61,158 bases of DNA, from contig JAWKHR010000041.1 of NCBI GenBank assembly GCA_041394725.1, positions 1 through 61,158 of the forward strand. Direction: 5' to 3'. Every line of letters starts with the position of its first letter. The first letter of the stretch is position 1. This document shows positions 1 through 8,566 of the stretch, piece by piece. The notes beneath the pieces were generated by a model. The model was given only the letters and a program-made list of their open reading frames with translations. It did not search any database and had not been told where the DNA came from. The translations under genes were made by a program, and so were the position numbers. Source of the DNA: JAWKHR01 sp041394725 (GTDB taxonomy: Bacteria > Acidobacteriota > Vicinamibacteria > Vicinamibacterales > SCN-69-37).

Positions 1-327
1 CCGGCAGCCGATCACGATGTCCGCCTCGTCGCGCAGGATCGGCGCGGCCAGCGCGCCGATCTCCCGCGGGTCGTGCGACCCGTCCGCGTCCATCGTCACG
101 ACGACGTCGCCGGTGGCGTGATCGAGGCCGAGGCGCACCGCGTCGCCCTTGCCCCGGCGTCGATCCGGCACGACCGTGATGCCCTCGGCGCGCAGCCGCT
201 CGGGCGACCCGTCCGTGCTGTGACCGTCCACGACGAGCACCTCGTCGCAGTGATCGCGGGCGGCGAGCGCCACATCCACCACGACGTCGCCCTCGTTGCG
301 CGCAGGGATGATGACCGACGTCCGCAT
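1..327 (-). CDS. Family 2 glycosyltransferase, N-terminal part (3' end outside window)
   Basis: The first 109 codons of a minus-strand gene whose 3' end lies beyond the window. It begins MRTSVIIPARNEGD, the usual first beta-strand of GT-A (family 2) transferases. It continues with VLVVDGHSTDGS and RRGKGDAVRLGL, which contact the nucleotide sugar. The metal-binding motif VVVTMDADGSHDP is at about residues 75-87. The pattern is typical of dolichol-phosphate-mannose-synthase-like enzymes, which move a sugar from a nucleotide donor to a lipid carrier at the inner membrane. Acceptor and sugar cannot be judged from this fragment. It lies 33 bp downstream of the next gene on the same strand, so co-transcription is possible. 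Confidence 0.85.
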   Translation of the reverse strand, partial: MRTSVIIPARNEGDVVVDVALAARDHCDEVLVVDGHSTDGSPERLRAEGITVVPDRRRGKGDAVRLGLDHATGDVVVTMDADGSHDPREIGALAAPILRDEADIVIGCR

Positions 328-360
328 CGACGGCAGACAGGATAGCCCAGAGCCGCGCGT

Positions 361-1536
361 TCAGCGGACGCTGGCCGCGATGAGGTCGCCGTACCGCCGG
401 TAGCGGCCGGCGGCCAGGTCGTCGAGCATCGAGGGCAGCGACTGCAGGAGCGAGGCGCTGTAGTGATCCGGATCGGCGCCCGGCAGCGGGCCGCGGAAGC
501 CGGACGGGAAGACCGACCGGATGATGACGCTCCGGTCCGACCGCGGCAGGCTGGCGAGGTTGGCCGCGAAGGCGCCGAACCGGCCCTCGCGGAACAGGTA
601 GTACTCCACGTTCGAGACGTAGAGCGCCGACAGCGTCAGGCCCCGGTCCGCGAGCGCGCGGCCGATCGCGCGGAGGGCCTTCGGGCCGGCGAGATCCCCC
701 ACGATGGGGATCACCCGGTCGCGCCCCTCGAGCGACCGCACGACGTCGTAGCCCCCGGCGGTGGCGAGGAACGACCCCGGGGCGCCCGCGCCGTCGGTCT
801 CGAGCAGCAGGTCGCGAAGAACCGGGTAATACCAGCGCCGGGGCTGGCCGCGCGCCTGGAAGACGAGGTCGAGCCCGTCGGTCATGAACGCGCGGTGGAA
901 GCGGTGGATGGTCGCCAGGTCGGCGGCCGACAGCCCGACCCCGGTGCGCCCGATCGCCTCGTCGATCGCCCTCGCGCGCCGTGCCGCCTCGTCGGCGGTC
1001 CACCGTGCCGCGCCGTCCACGTGCGCGACCAGGCGGGCGACGGGCGCGTCACGCCAGCCGCCGGGATCGGCCGGCGGCGCGCGGCCCGTCAGCAGGCAGA
1101 GGTACTCGACCCGCGTCGGGGCGAGCTCGAAGATCGCCTTGAAGAGCAGGTGGAGCAGCAGGTTGTCGCGGCGGATGTCGATCAGGAAGGCCACCTCGGG
1201 CCGCACCCGCGCGATGTAGGAGAAGTTCTGGTCGGGGCCCACGCCGACGTAGCCGCCGCCGGTCGCGCCGGATCGGCCGAGCGCCGGCAGGACGCGCAGG
1301 TAGGACTGCTCGTTCGAGATGAGGTTGTCGCCCCCGAAGTCGCCGCCGGGCTCCGAGAGCCGTGCGATTTCCGCGGCGAACGGGGTGGAAGCCGCGCCGG
1401 CCTGGTCCCACCACGCGAACGCCGCCACGCCCGCCAGCGCGGCCAGCACGGCCAGCGTCAGGAGGCGGACGCCAGGCCGGCCCGGCCAGCGGGGCCGATC
1501 GACGCGGTCCGGCGCGCTCCGTTTCTCCGGTGTCAT
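361..1536 (-). CDS. Conserved uncharacterised protein with N-terminal membrane anchor
   Basis: 391 residues. One hydrophobic segment lies at about residues 23-42, after a basic N-terminus, suggesting a signal anchor. The body has the blocks GVGPDQNFSYI, FLIDIRRDNLLLHLLFKA and VIPIVGDLAGPKAL, spaced like a Rossmann or methyltransferase-like fold. This resembles an uncharacterised family I recall under the name LIC_10091, but I could not verify that. No reaction is assigned. I chose the ATG at 1536 because GGCAGG precedes it and a TACAAT -10-like box overlaps the alternative start nine codons upstream (1563). It is divergent from the response regulator at 1714. Confidence 0.6.
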   Translation of the reverse strand: MTPEKRSAPDRVDRPRWPGRPGVRLLTLAVLAALAGVAAFAWWDQAGAASTPFAAEIARLSEPGGDFGGDNLISNEQSYLRVLPALGRSGATGGGYVGVGPDQNFSYIARVRPEVAFLIDIRRDNLLLHLLFKAIFELAPTRVEYLCLLTGRAPPADPGGWRDAPVARLVAHVDGAARWTADEAARRARAIDEAIGRTGVGLSAADLATIHRFHRAFMTDGLDLVFQARGQPRRWYYPVLRDLLLETDGAGAPGSFLATAGGYDVVRSLEGRDRVIPIVGDLAGPKALRAIGRALADRGLTLSALYVSNVEYYLFREGRFGAFAANLASLPRSDRSVIIRSVFPSGFRGPLPGADPDHYSASLLQSLPSMLDDLAAGRYRRYGDLIAASVR

Positions 1537-1561
1537 GGCCTGCCGTCCGGGAGACGCGATC

Positions 1562-1567
1562 ATTGTA
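1562..1567 (-). promoter_or_regulatory. Candidate -10 box (TACAAT) for the 361-1536 gene
   Basis: On the minus strand the hexamer TACAAT ends 25 bp before the chosen ATG at 1536. A TTGACG lies about 20 bp further upstream, longer than the ideal spacing, so the -35 call is weak. The box overlaps the alternative start at 1563, which argues for the shorter protein. Confidence 0.4.
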
Positions 1568-1713
1568 CGGCTGTGTCAGGATTGGTCCGTCAACGCCGAT
1601 AACCGGGATGGAAATCCGCACTGCACGTGCGAGGCCATCAGGGAACGTCCACGAGAGGACTCGAACGGACTCGATGGACTCCACGGCATCGCCCGGTGCC
1701 CGGGAAGGCCGCC

Positions 1714-3039
1714 ATGAAGGTGCTCGTCGTCGACGATGAATCGAGCGTCCGGCACGTCATCCGGCGATTCCTTCGCCTCGACTTCGACGCCGACGCGATC
1801 GAGGCGCCGGACGGCGCGAAGGCCCTGGAGCTCCTGCTCAGCGAACGCGTGCACCTCGTGATGCTCGACCTGACGATGCCGGTGATGGACGGCCTCGAGA
1901 CGCTGGAGGCGATCCGCCGCTCGCCGGCCCACGCCGACCTGCCCGTCCTGCTGATGACCGCCCATGCGGACGAGGCGCGGGTGCGGCGGGCCGTCGAGCT
2001 CGGCATCCTCGACCTGCTGGTCAAGCCGTTCACGCACGAGACCTTGCGCGAGCGCGTGCGCAAGGCGCTGGACGCGCCGGTCCGTCCGCCGGGACCCGCG
2101 GCGGCCCGCGTCGTGGAGGTGGAGCCGCGGCGGCCGATCATGGTGGTGGACCAGACCGCCGAGTTCGGCGAGATCGCGGCGTCGCCGCTGCGGCGGCTGG
2201 GGCCGGTCGAGGTGGTGCGGAACGAGTTCGCCGCGCTGTCGCGCTGTCTCGAGACCCCGCATGCGCTGGTGCTGGTGGGCGCCATCTCCGACCTGTTCAC
2301 GCCGGAGCTCTTCGCCCGGAAGCTGCGCGCCGCGCCCGCCAGCGAGGACACGCGCCTGTTGATGGCGGCCGCCGACGCCCAGCGTGCCGCGCTCTACGAC
2401 GGGGTCGTCGTGCGCAGCTTCGACGCGCCGACGTTCGAGGCGAGCCTGCTGGCCGCGCTCGGCCGGACGACCCGGGCGCGCGTCGCCATCCACCCGGATG
2501 CGCCGGGCGTGCACGCCGCCGTCGATCGACTGCGGGGCCGGCTGTCGGCCATCCTCGCCGGCGACGTCGCGCTGCTGCCGGTCCGGTCCGAGGTCCTGCC
2601 GAACACGCGGTGGGTGCTCTCCGCGGTGGAACTGCAGGCGGGCAGCCTGGCCTGGGAACTGCGCGCGAAGGTGCCGCTCGAGATGGCGCAGGCCCTGGCG
2701 GGAATCCGGCACGACGTGCCGTCGGACCGGACGTCCGAGGCCCAGGCGGGCGAGTGCGTGGGCCGGCTGCTCGCCGAGGCCGCCGGCCGGCTGCGCGAGG
2801 CCGTCGGGGCCCACGGCGTGACGCTCGACCTGCTCACGCCGCGCACGACGATCACCACGCCGCTCATCCCGCGGCTGCCGCCCGGGGATCCGGTGTCGCT
2901 GCACCGGTGGCTGCTCGCCTCGAACCACGGGCCCGTCGTCGTGACGCTCTCGCAGTTCGGCACCGAGGCGCACCAGGCCGAATCGGCCGAGGCCGGCCGC
3001 GGCCCGATCGGCGCCGCGGATCGAGGGACCGGCGCATGA
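1714..3039 (+). CDS. Response regulator: receiver domain plus degenerate second receiver and CheX-like C-terminus
   Basis: 441 residues. Residues 1-120 are a complete receiver domain: acidic pair D7/D8, phospho-acceptor D52 in LDLTMPVMDG, T82 and K104 in LVKPF. Residues about 135-255 begin IMVVDQTAEFGEI and look like a second receiver fold without a clear acceptor aspartate. The last about 160 residues resemble CheX/CheC-type phosphatase-fold domains (weak, by pattern only). No DNA-binding domain is visible, so output is probably by protein contact or dephosphorylation. ATG 1714 is preceded by GGGAAGG. The stop overlaps the start of the histidine kinase at 3036 by 4 bp, making the kinase its likely partner. 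Confidence 0.8.
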   Translation: MKVLVVDDESSVRHVIRRFLRLDFDADAIEAPDGAKALELLLSERVHLVMLDLTMPVMDGLETLEAIRRSPAHADLPVLLMTAHADEARVRRAVELGILDLLVKPFTHETLRERVRKALDAPVRPPGPAAARVVEVEPRRPIMVVDQTAEFGEIAASPLRRLGPVEVVRNEFAALSRCLETPHALVLVGAISDLFTPELFARKLRAAPASEDTRLLMAAADAQRAALYDGVVVRSFDAPTFEASLLAALGRTTRARVAIHPDAPGVHAAVDRLRGRLSAILAGDVALLPVRSEVLPNTRWVLSAVELQAGSLAWELRAKVPLEMAQALAGIRHDVPSDRTSEAQAGECVGRLLAEAAGRLREAVGAHGVTLDLLTPRTTITTPLIPRLPPGDPVSLHRWLLASNHGPVVVTLSQFGTEAHQAESAEAGRGPIGAADRGTGA

Positions 3040-4520
3040 CGCGCGACGAGCCGATGGATCCCGGCGCGATCGCCGACCGCCTGCGGCTGTCGATCGATCA
3101 CCTGATGGAGGGCGTCCAGCTCATCGGGCACGACTGGCGCTATCTCTACCTCAACGACACCGCCGCCGCCCACGGGCAGCGCCCGGCCGAGAGCCTGATC
3201 GGGCGCACCATGATGGCCTGCTATCCGGGAATCGAGGACACGGAGCTCTTCGACCGGCTGCGCGTGGTCATGCACGAGCGCACGCCGGTGTCGTTCCGCA
3301 ACGAGTTCGTCTATCCGGACGGCGAGCGCCGCTGGTTCGACCTGCGCGTGCAGCCGGTGCCCGACGGTATCTGCGTCATCTCGCTGGACGTCACGGCCCA
3401 CCAGCAGATGACGCAGGAGCTGCGGCAGTACCAGCTGCGCACCGAGTTCGCCATGCGCGCCGCGCAGATGGGTGTCTGGCAGCTGCGCCTCTCGACCGGC
3501 GAGATGCGCTGGTCGATGACCATGGCGGACCTGGGTGGCGTGGCGCCCGGCGAGGGCCCGGAGGACTTCGAGCAGTTCCTCGAGTGGGTTCACCCGGAGG
3601 ATCGGTCGTCGGTGCGCGAGGCGTCGGCCCGGGCGATGCACGCGGGCGGCGAGTTCTCCCTGGGGTTCCGCGTGGTGCGTCCCGACGGCGACCTGCGCTG
3701 GATGCAGGCGCACGCGCGCGTGACGGAGGACGACCACGGCATCCCGGACCTGCTGATCGGCGTCGGGATCGACGTCACCGAGCGGCGGAACACCGAGGCG
3801 CAGCTCCGCCAGGCGCAGAAGATGGAGGCGGTCGGCCGGCTGGCCGGCGGCGTGGCGCACGACTTCAACAACCAGCTGTCGATCATCCTGGGGTTCTGCG
3901 GCCTGGTCCGCGACGCGGTGGAGGCGGACAGCCAGGTGGCGAGCGACGTGGGGGAGATCCAGCGCGCGGCCGAGCGCGCGATGGACCTGACGCGCCACCT
4001 CCTGGCGTTCGGACGCCGCCAGGTCCTGCGGATCGAGCCCCTGGACCTGAACGACCTGGTGCAGGAGACCGATCGGCTGGTGCGGCAGGTGCTCGGGTCG
4101 TCGGTCGCGTGCGAGCTGCGCCTCGATCCGGACGTGCCGACGGTGATGGGCGACACGAACCAGATCCAGCAGGTGCTCACGAACCTGGCGATGAACGCAC
4201 GCGACGCGATGCCGGACGGCGGCCGGTTCGAACTCGCGACGGCGGTCGTGGCCCTGGCGGGCGCGGAGGCCGCGCGGCTCGAACTCGAACCGGGCCGGTA
4301 CGTCGTCCTGCGCGCGACCGACACGGGGCACGGGATGGACGAGGCCACGCGCGCGCGGATGTTCGAGCCGTTCTTCACGACCAAGCCGGTGGGCCAGGGC
4401 ACCGGGCTGGGGCTGTCGACGTCCTACGGCATCGCGCGCCAGCTCGGCGGATCGCTCGCGGTGGAAAGCGAGCCCGGCCGGGGCGCGACCTTCCGCCTGT
4501 ACCTGCAGCCGGCGGACTGA
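3036..4520 (+). CDS. PAS-PAS sensor histidine kinase (soluble, hybrid-type core without receiver)
   Basis: 494 residues with no membrane segment, so probably cytoplasmic. PAS 1 covers about 14-122 and PAS 2 about 140-250, the latter ending in the PAC-like GVGIDVTERR. The dimerisation domain has the phospho-acceptor H275 in GGVAHDFNNQLS, the HWE/NtrB-like form often seen in hybrid kinases. The ATPase domain has N383/N387, the G1 box DTGHGMDE, the F box FEPFFTTK and the G2 box GQGTGLGLS. The start is the ATGA overlapping the regulator stop at 3039, so the two are translationally coupled. The receiver usually fused to the C-terminus of this type is absent; the upstream regulator supplies it in trans. 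The ligand is unknown. Confidence 0.9.
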   Translation: MTRDEPMDPGAIADRLRLSIDHLMEGVQLIGHDWRYLYLNDTAAAHGQRPAESLIGRTMMACYPGIEDTELFDRLRVVMHERTPVSFRNEFVYPDGERRWFDLRVQPVPDGICVISLDVTAHQQMTQELRQYQLRTEFAMRAAQMGVWQLRLSTGEMRWSMTMADLGGVAPGEGPEDFEQFLEWVHPEDRSSVREASARAMHAGGEFSLGFRVVRPDGDLRWMQAHARVTEDDHGIPDLLIGVGIDVTERRNTEAQLRQAQKMEAVGRLAGGVAHDFNNQLSIILGFCGLVRDAVEADSQVASDVGEIQRAAERAMDLTRHLLAFGRRQVLRIEPLDLNDLVQETDRLVRQVLGSSVACELRLDPDVPTVMGDTNQIQQVLTNLAMNARDAMPDGGRFELATAVVALAGAEAARLELEPGRYVVLRATDTGHGMDEATRARMFEPFFTTKPVGQGTGLGLSTSYGIARQLGGSLAVESEPGRGATFRLYLQPAD

Positions 4521-4593
4521 CGCGGCCCGCCGTGCAGATCTGCGCAGCGGTGTGCATGGCGTGATTCGCGGATGGAATCCGCGGTCGCGCCGG

Positions 4594-4599
4594 TATAAT
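4594..4599 (+). promoter_or_regulatory. Candidate -10 box (perfect TATAAT) for the 4705/4929 gene pair
   Basis: A perfect TATAAT in otherwise GC-rich sequence, about 110 bp before the ATG at 4705. No convincing -35 hexamer is seen 16-18 bp upstream. Confidence 0.4.
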
Positions 4600-4704
4600 C
4601 ACCCCTCCCCAGTTCAGAGTGTCGCGATCGTCCAGCCTGCCGGCCGGCCCCTCCCAGGCCGCAAGGCGAAGGCCCGGCTGGCGGTGCGCGTGTGGGAGGA
4701 CGTC

Positions 4705-4932
4705 ATGATGCAGCTTTGGACTGAATTCAAGAACACGCTCCTGCCGTGGGTGCTCGCGGCGGGAGTCGTGACGTTTCTCGTCGCCGAGCACCACCGGACG
4801 ACGCAGGCGCTGCTCGAGGCCAACGCGCGGCTGGCGGCGGCGGTCGAGCAGCAGGGCAAGGCGCTCGACGGGGTGCGCGAGCTGCTCTCGGCGCAGGGGT
4901 ACACGCTGCCCCCTTTAGACGCGCCGCAGTGA
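4705..4932 (+). CDS. Small single-span membrane protein with coiled-coil tail
   Basis: 75 residues. One membrane helix at about residues 12-30 (LLPWVLAAGVVTFLVAE) is followed by a helical, heptad-like stretch (about 36-60, LLEANARLAAAVEQQGKAL). No family is recognised. The ATG at 4705 has GGGAGGA four bases upstream; the next codon is also ATG. Its stop codon overlaps the GTG start of the peptidase at 4929, so the two are made together. Size, single span and coupling to a murein-type peptidase recall phage lysis cassettes (holin or spanin-like), but this is inference and no other phage genes are nearby. Confidence 0.65.
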   Translation: MMQLWTEFKNTLLPWVLAAGVVTFLVAEHHRTTQALLEANARLAAAVEQQGKALDGVRELLSAQGYTLPPLDAPQ

Positions 4933-5255
4933 TCCGCGGGCTTCGGGTGCCGGTGCACCTGACGTCACGCGACGCGCTGCGGATCTTCGATCTCGCCGAC
5001 ATCTGGGCCGCCCGGACGCACAACACGGTGCGCCTGGTCTCGGCGAACGACCACGTGCACACGCGCGGCTCCGCGCATTATGCGGGCCTCGCGCTCGATC
5101 TGCACTCGTCGGATCCCGATGGCCTGTCGGCCATGCTCAAGCATGCCGGCTACCGCGTGCTCTGGCAGGTACCCGGCCACTACGCGCACGTTCACGTGGA
5201 GTTCGACGGTCCGGCCGGCTTCAGGCCGAGGGTGATCGTGCCGCCAAGATCGTGA
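4929..5255 (+). CDS. Small M15-type peptidase domain protein
   Basis: 108 residues, essentially one bare catalytic domain. It has the zinc-site pattern of the M15/LAS peptidases: H50-Y-A-G-L-A-L-D57-L-H (HxxGxAxD), and H88 in HYAHVHVEF near the C-terminus. Such enzymes cut D-Ala-D-Ala or L-Ala-D-Glu bonds in peptidoglycan stem peptides. No signal peptide is visible, so export would need another route, perhaps the membrane protein encoded just upstream. The start is a GTG overlapping the upstream stop (GTGA). The GGGTCC repeat array begins directly after the stop codon. Substrate specificity cannot be told. Confidence 0.7.
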   Translation: MIRGLRVPVHLTSRDALRIFDLADIWAARTHNTVRLVSANDHVHTRGSAHYAGLALDLHSSDPDGLSAMLKHAGYRVLWQVPGHYAHVHVEFDGPAGFRPRVIVPPRS

Positions 5256-5393
5256 GGGTCCGAGGGTCCCAGGGGCCCGAGCGTCCCAAACCGCCCGAGC
5301 GCCCGGGAGTCCATTGAAAGAGGACCCGGGCCCCGCCAGGCGGCCCGGCACCACGGTTCCAAGTTCAAACTTCGAACTTCGAAGTTACTCGCG
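5256..5393. repeat. Composite intergenic repeat: GGGTCC array followed by AAGTTCGAACTT array (copy A)
   Basis: Fills the gap between two convergent genes. 5256-5312 is made of GGGTCC/GGGGCCC units around short palindromes. 5355-5393 is made of AAGTTC/GAACTT units, including the perfect palindrome AACTTCGAAGTT, and ends CTCGCGC. The same order of parts recurs at 47752-47928. It can fold into several hairpins and may act as a bidirectional terminator. Confidence 0.7.
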
Positions 5394-5427
5394 CCGGGGG
5401 CCTTGAATGGGGCGGGCCCCCGGTCTC

Positions 5428-6003
5428 CTAGGCTCTTCCCGCGAACTCGCGCGTTTCCGTGTGCACCTTCACCTTCTCGCCTTCCTTGATGAAGAGCGGC
5501 ACGCGGATCTCGAGACCGGTCTCGAGGGTGGCGGCCTTGGTGACGCCGCCGCTGGCGGTGTCGCCGCGCACGCCGGGTTCGGTGGACGCGACGGTCAGCT
5601 CGACGTGCGGCGGGAACTCCACGCCGATGGGGTTGCCGTTGTACTTCTGGATCTGCACGAGCAGGTTGTCGACAAGCAGCAGGCGGTCGTCACCCAGCGT
5701 GTCGGCCGCGAGCGTGAGCGTCTCGAAGCTCTGCTGATCCATGAAGTGATACCCGCCGCCGTCGGCGTAGAGGAAGGTCGCCTCGACCTTGACCAGGTCC
5801 GGCTCCGCGAATTTCTCGCCCGCCTTGAACGTCTTGTCGAAGACCGCGCGGGTCAGCAGGTTGCGCATCTTCAGGCGCACCAGCGTCTGGCCCCCGCGCG
5901 CGGTCGGCTTGGAGACCTCGACGTCCAGGCAATGGTACGGGGCGTTCTCGAACTCGAAATACATCTTCCGCTTGATCTCGATCGCTTCAATCAGACTCGC
6001 CAT
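5428..6003 (-). CDS. efp: Elongation factor P family protein with EfpL/YeiP-type loop
   Basis: 191 residues, normal for EF-P. EF-P binds between the P and E sites of the ribosome and relieves stalling at proline runs. Three domains are recognisable: KOW-like N-terminus (1-65), OB middle (about 68-130) and C-terminal OB (about 132-191), with the signature ELTVASTEPGVRGDTASGG and the end KVHTETREFAGRA. The loop that carries the modified lysine in classical EF-P reads SKPTARGGQ here, with R36 at the tip. That is the arrangement of the YeiP/EfpL branch, while MRNLLTRAVFDKTFKAGEKF is EF-P-like. R36 may act unmodified or be modified otherwise. The ATG at 6003 gives a normal N-terminus; the gene is monocistronic and convergent with the peptidase gene. 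Confidence 0.88.
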   Translation of the reverse strand: MASLIEAIEIKRKMYFEFENAPYHCLDVEVSKPTARGGQTLVRLKMRNLLTRAVFDKTFKAGEKFAEPDLVKVEATFLYADGGGYHFMDQQSFETLTLAADTLGDDRLLLVDNLLVQIQKYNGNPIGVEFPPHVELTVASTEPGVRGDTASGGVTKAATLETGLEIRVPLFIKEGEKVKVHTETREFAGRA

Positions 6004-6312
6004 GATGCCTCGTTGCTGTGATCCCGCTCCGCGCGCCGGCGGCTTCGCGACCCGCCGGGCCTTCCGGCCAGCCGTCCGGTGGCCGCCGGGCTCCCGGGTG
6101 GCCGGCCGCCCGCACGGCCGATCCGACTGATCGTATGCGATGGCGGGCTTCCGCGGGGCGATCGCGCCAGCCGGGTGTCGCCGCGGCGGATCGGTCGCCA
6201 GCCGGTTCCGGCCGCTTCCGGACGTGAAATACTGGCCCCGGTCGCCCGGGAACTCACGCGTCGGGCGGCACATCGGAGGCCGGCAATGGGATTCCGGCCC
6301 GTGGAGGCGAGG

Positions 6313-6744
6313 ATGCTGAAGGAATTCCGGGAATTCGCGATGCGCGGCAACGTCGTGGACATGGCCGTCGGCATCATCATCGGCGGGGCCTTCGGCGCCA
6401 TCGTCAGCAGCTTCGTCGGTGACGTGATGATGCCCGCGCTCGGCCTGATGCTCGGCGGCACGGATTTCTCCGACCTGTTCCTCGTGCTCAAGGAGGGCGC
6501 CGCCGCGCCCGCGCCGTACGCGTCGCTCGCCGCGGCGAAGGATGCCGGCGCCGTGATCCTGGCGTATGGCACGTTCGTCAACACGATCGTCAACTTCGTG
6601 ATCGTGGCCTTCGCGCTGTTCCTGTTGATCAGGGGCATGAACGCTGCGAAGCGCAAGGAGGAGGCCGCGCCCGCGCCGCCGCCGGCGCCGTCGAACGAGG
6701 AAAAGCTGCTGATCGAGATCCGCGATCTGCTCGCCCGGCGCTGA
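6313..6744 (+). CDS. mscL: Large-conductance mechanosensitive channel MscL
   Basis: 143 residues, usual for MscL. It has the N-terminal amphipathic start MLKEFREFAMRGNVVDMAVG and TM1 at about 13-45 (GIIIGGAFGAIVSSFVGDVMM). A periplasmic loop follows, then TM2 at about 77-100 (GTFVNTIVNFVIVAFALFLL) and the charged C-terminal bundle EEKLLIEIRDLLARR. It forms a homopentameric emergency valve in the inner membrane that opens on osmotic downshock. ATG 6313 has GGAGG five bases upstream and matches the family N-terminus; an in-frame ATG upstream (6286) lacks that support. It is followed after 15 bp by an MscS-type gene, probably in the same operon. Confidence 0.95.
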   Translation: MLKEFREFAMRGNVVDMAVGIIIGGAFGAIVSSFVGDVMMPALGLMLGGTDFSDLFLVLKEGAAAPAPYASLAAAKDAGAVILAYGTFVNTIVNFVIVAFALFLLIRGMNAAKRKEEAAPAPPPAPSNEEKLLIEIRDLLARR

Positions 6745-6759
6745 CCCGCCGGCGGAACG

Positions 6760-7596
6760 ATGGTCTTTTCGGACTGGCTCGACCCGGCGCAGCTGTCGAA
6801 GCTCATCAGCTCCATTGCGGTGCTGGCGGTCGTCGTGCTGCTGCGGGTCGTGGTGGACCGGGCCATCCTGCAGCACGTCGGCGAGGCCGGCACCCGCCGC
6901 CGGTGGCGCGCGACCGTCCGGACGGCAGGCGCGATGCTGCTCCTCATCGCGCTCGTCGCGATCTGGGCCGAGGCGCTCCAGGGGCTGGCGGTGTCGGTCG
7001 TCGCCGTGGCGGTCGCCACGGTCATCGCGACCAAGGACCTCATCGAGTGCGCGGCCGGTTCGCTGCTCCGGCTGACGTCGGATGCCTATACGGTCGGGGA
7101 TCGCATCGCGATCCTCGACCACCGCGGCGACGTCGTGGACTACAGCCTGCTGACGACGACCTTGCGCGAGGTGGACCCGTCGCGGGCGAGCAACCACTTC
7201 ACCGGCCAGACGGTGACGCTGCCGAACAGCCTGCTGCTGCGGCATCCCGTGCTGAACGAGTCCACGCACGGCGCCTTCGTCCTGCACAGCTTCACGGTGT
7301 CGCTGCCCCCGGACGCCCGGTGGCGCGAGGCCGAGGACACGCTGCGCGCGGCGGCCGTCGAGGCGTGCCGCGCGTTCGAGGAAGCCGCGCGCGCATCCTG
7401 GCAGAAGCTGACCCACCGCCCGGTGGATCGCGCCGAGGTCGGGCCCGCCATCACCGTGCAGGCGCCCGACCCGACGCAGATCACGCTGACCGTGACCCTG
7501 GTCGTGCCAATCGGCCGCCAGATCGAGATCGAGCAGGCCGTGATCCGCGCGTTCCTCGAGGAAGCCCGGCCGGCGCGCGGCGTCGGATTCAACTGA
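6760..7596 (+). CDS. Small-conductance mechanosensitive channel (MscS family)
   Basis: 278 residues. TM helices lie at about 15-32 and 50-66, and a pore-lining segment (about 67-100) contains VVAVAVATVIATKDLIECAAGS. A cytoplasmic beta domain follows with YTVGDRIAILDHRGDVVDYSLLTTTLRE, matching the MscS GDxI/GxV pattern, and then an alpha/beta C-terminus. MscS channels release solutes at moderate membrane tension. It follows mscL by 15 bp with GGCGGAA before the ATG, so both turgor valves are likely co-expressed. The pore helix is less glycine/alanine-regular than E. coli MscS, which could alter gating. Confidence 0.88.
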   Translation: MVFSDWLDPAQLSKLISSIAVLAVVVLLRVVVDRAILQHVGEAGTRRRWRATVRTAGAMLLLIALVAIWAEALQGLAVSVVAVAVATVIATKDLIECAAGSLLRLTSDAYTVGDRIAILDHRGDVVDYSLLTTTLREVDPSRASNHFTGQTVTLPNSLLLRHPVLNESTHGAFVLHSFTVSLPPDARWREAEDTLRAAAVEACRAFEEAARASWQKLTHRPVDRAEVGPAITVQAPDPTQITLTVTLVVPIGRQIEIEQAVIRAFLEEARPARGVGFN

Positions 7597-7611
7597 TCGG
7601 TCGATCGGGGA

Positions 7612-8493
<882 letters not shown>

Positions 8494-8518
8494 GGAACCC
8501 TCCGAACCCAAGCTGCTG

Positions 8519-8566
8519 CAGGACCCTCCGGCCCCTGGGCCCCTGGGACCCTCAGGACCCTCCCAG
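8519..8566. repeat. GGGTCC-type iterated palindrome overlapping a gene end
   Basis: About 48 bp of GGACCC/GGGCCC/GGGTCC units. It lies between two minus-strand genes and overlaps the last codons and stop of the channel gene that ends at 8552: on the minus strand the unit GGGTCCTGA provides the stop. Related arrays lie at 5256, 45119 and 47752. Confidence 0.65.

Noticed and set aside
4705..5255. Part of a prophage
   Set aside because: No capsid, tail, terminase or integrase genes nearby; the neighbours are housekeeping and signalling genes. Kept only as a lysis-like pair.
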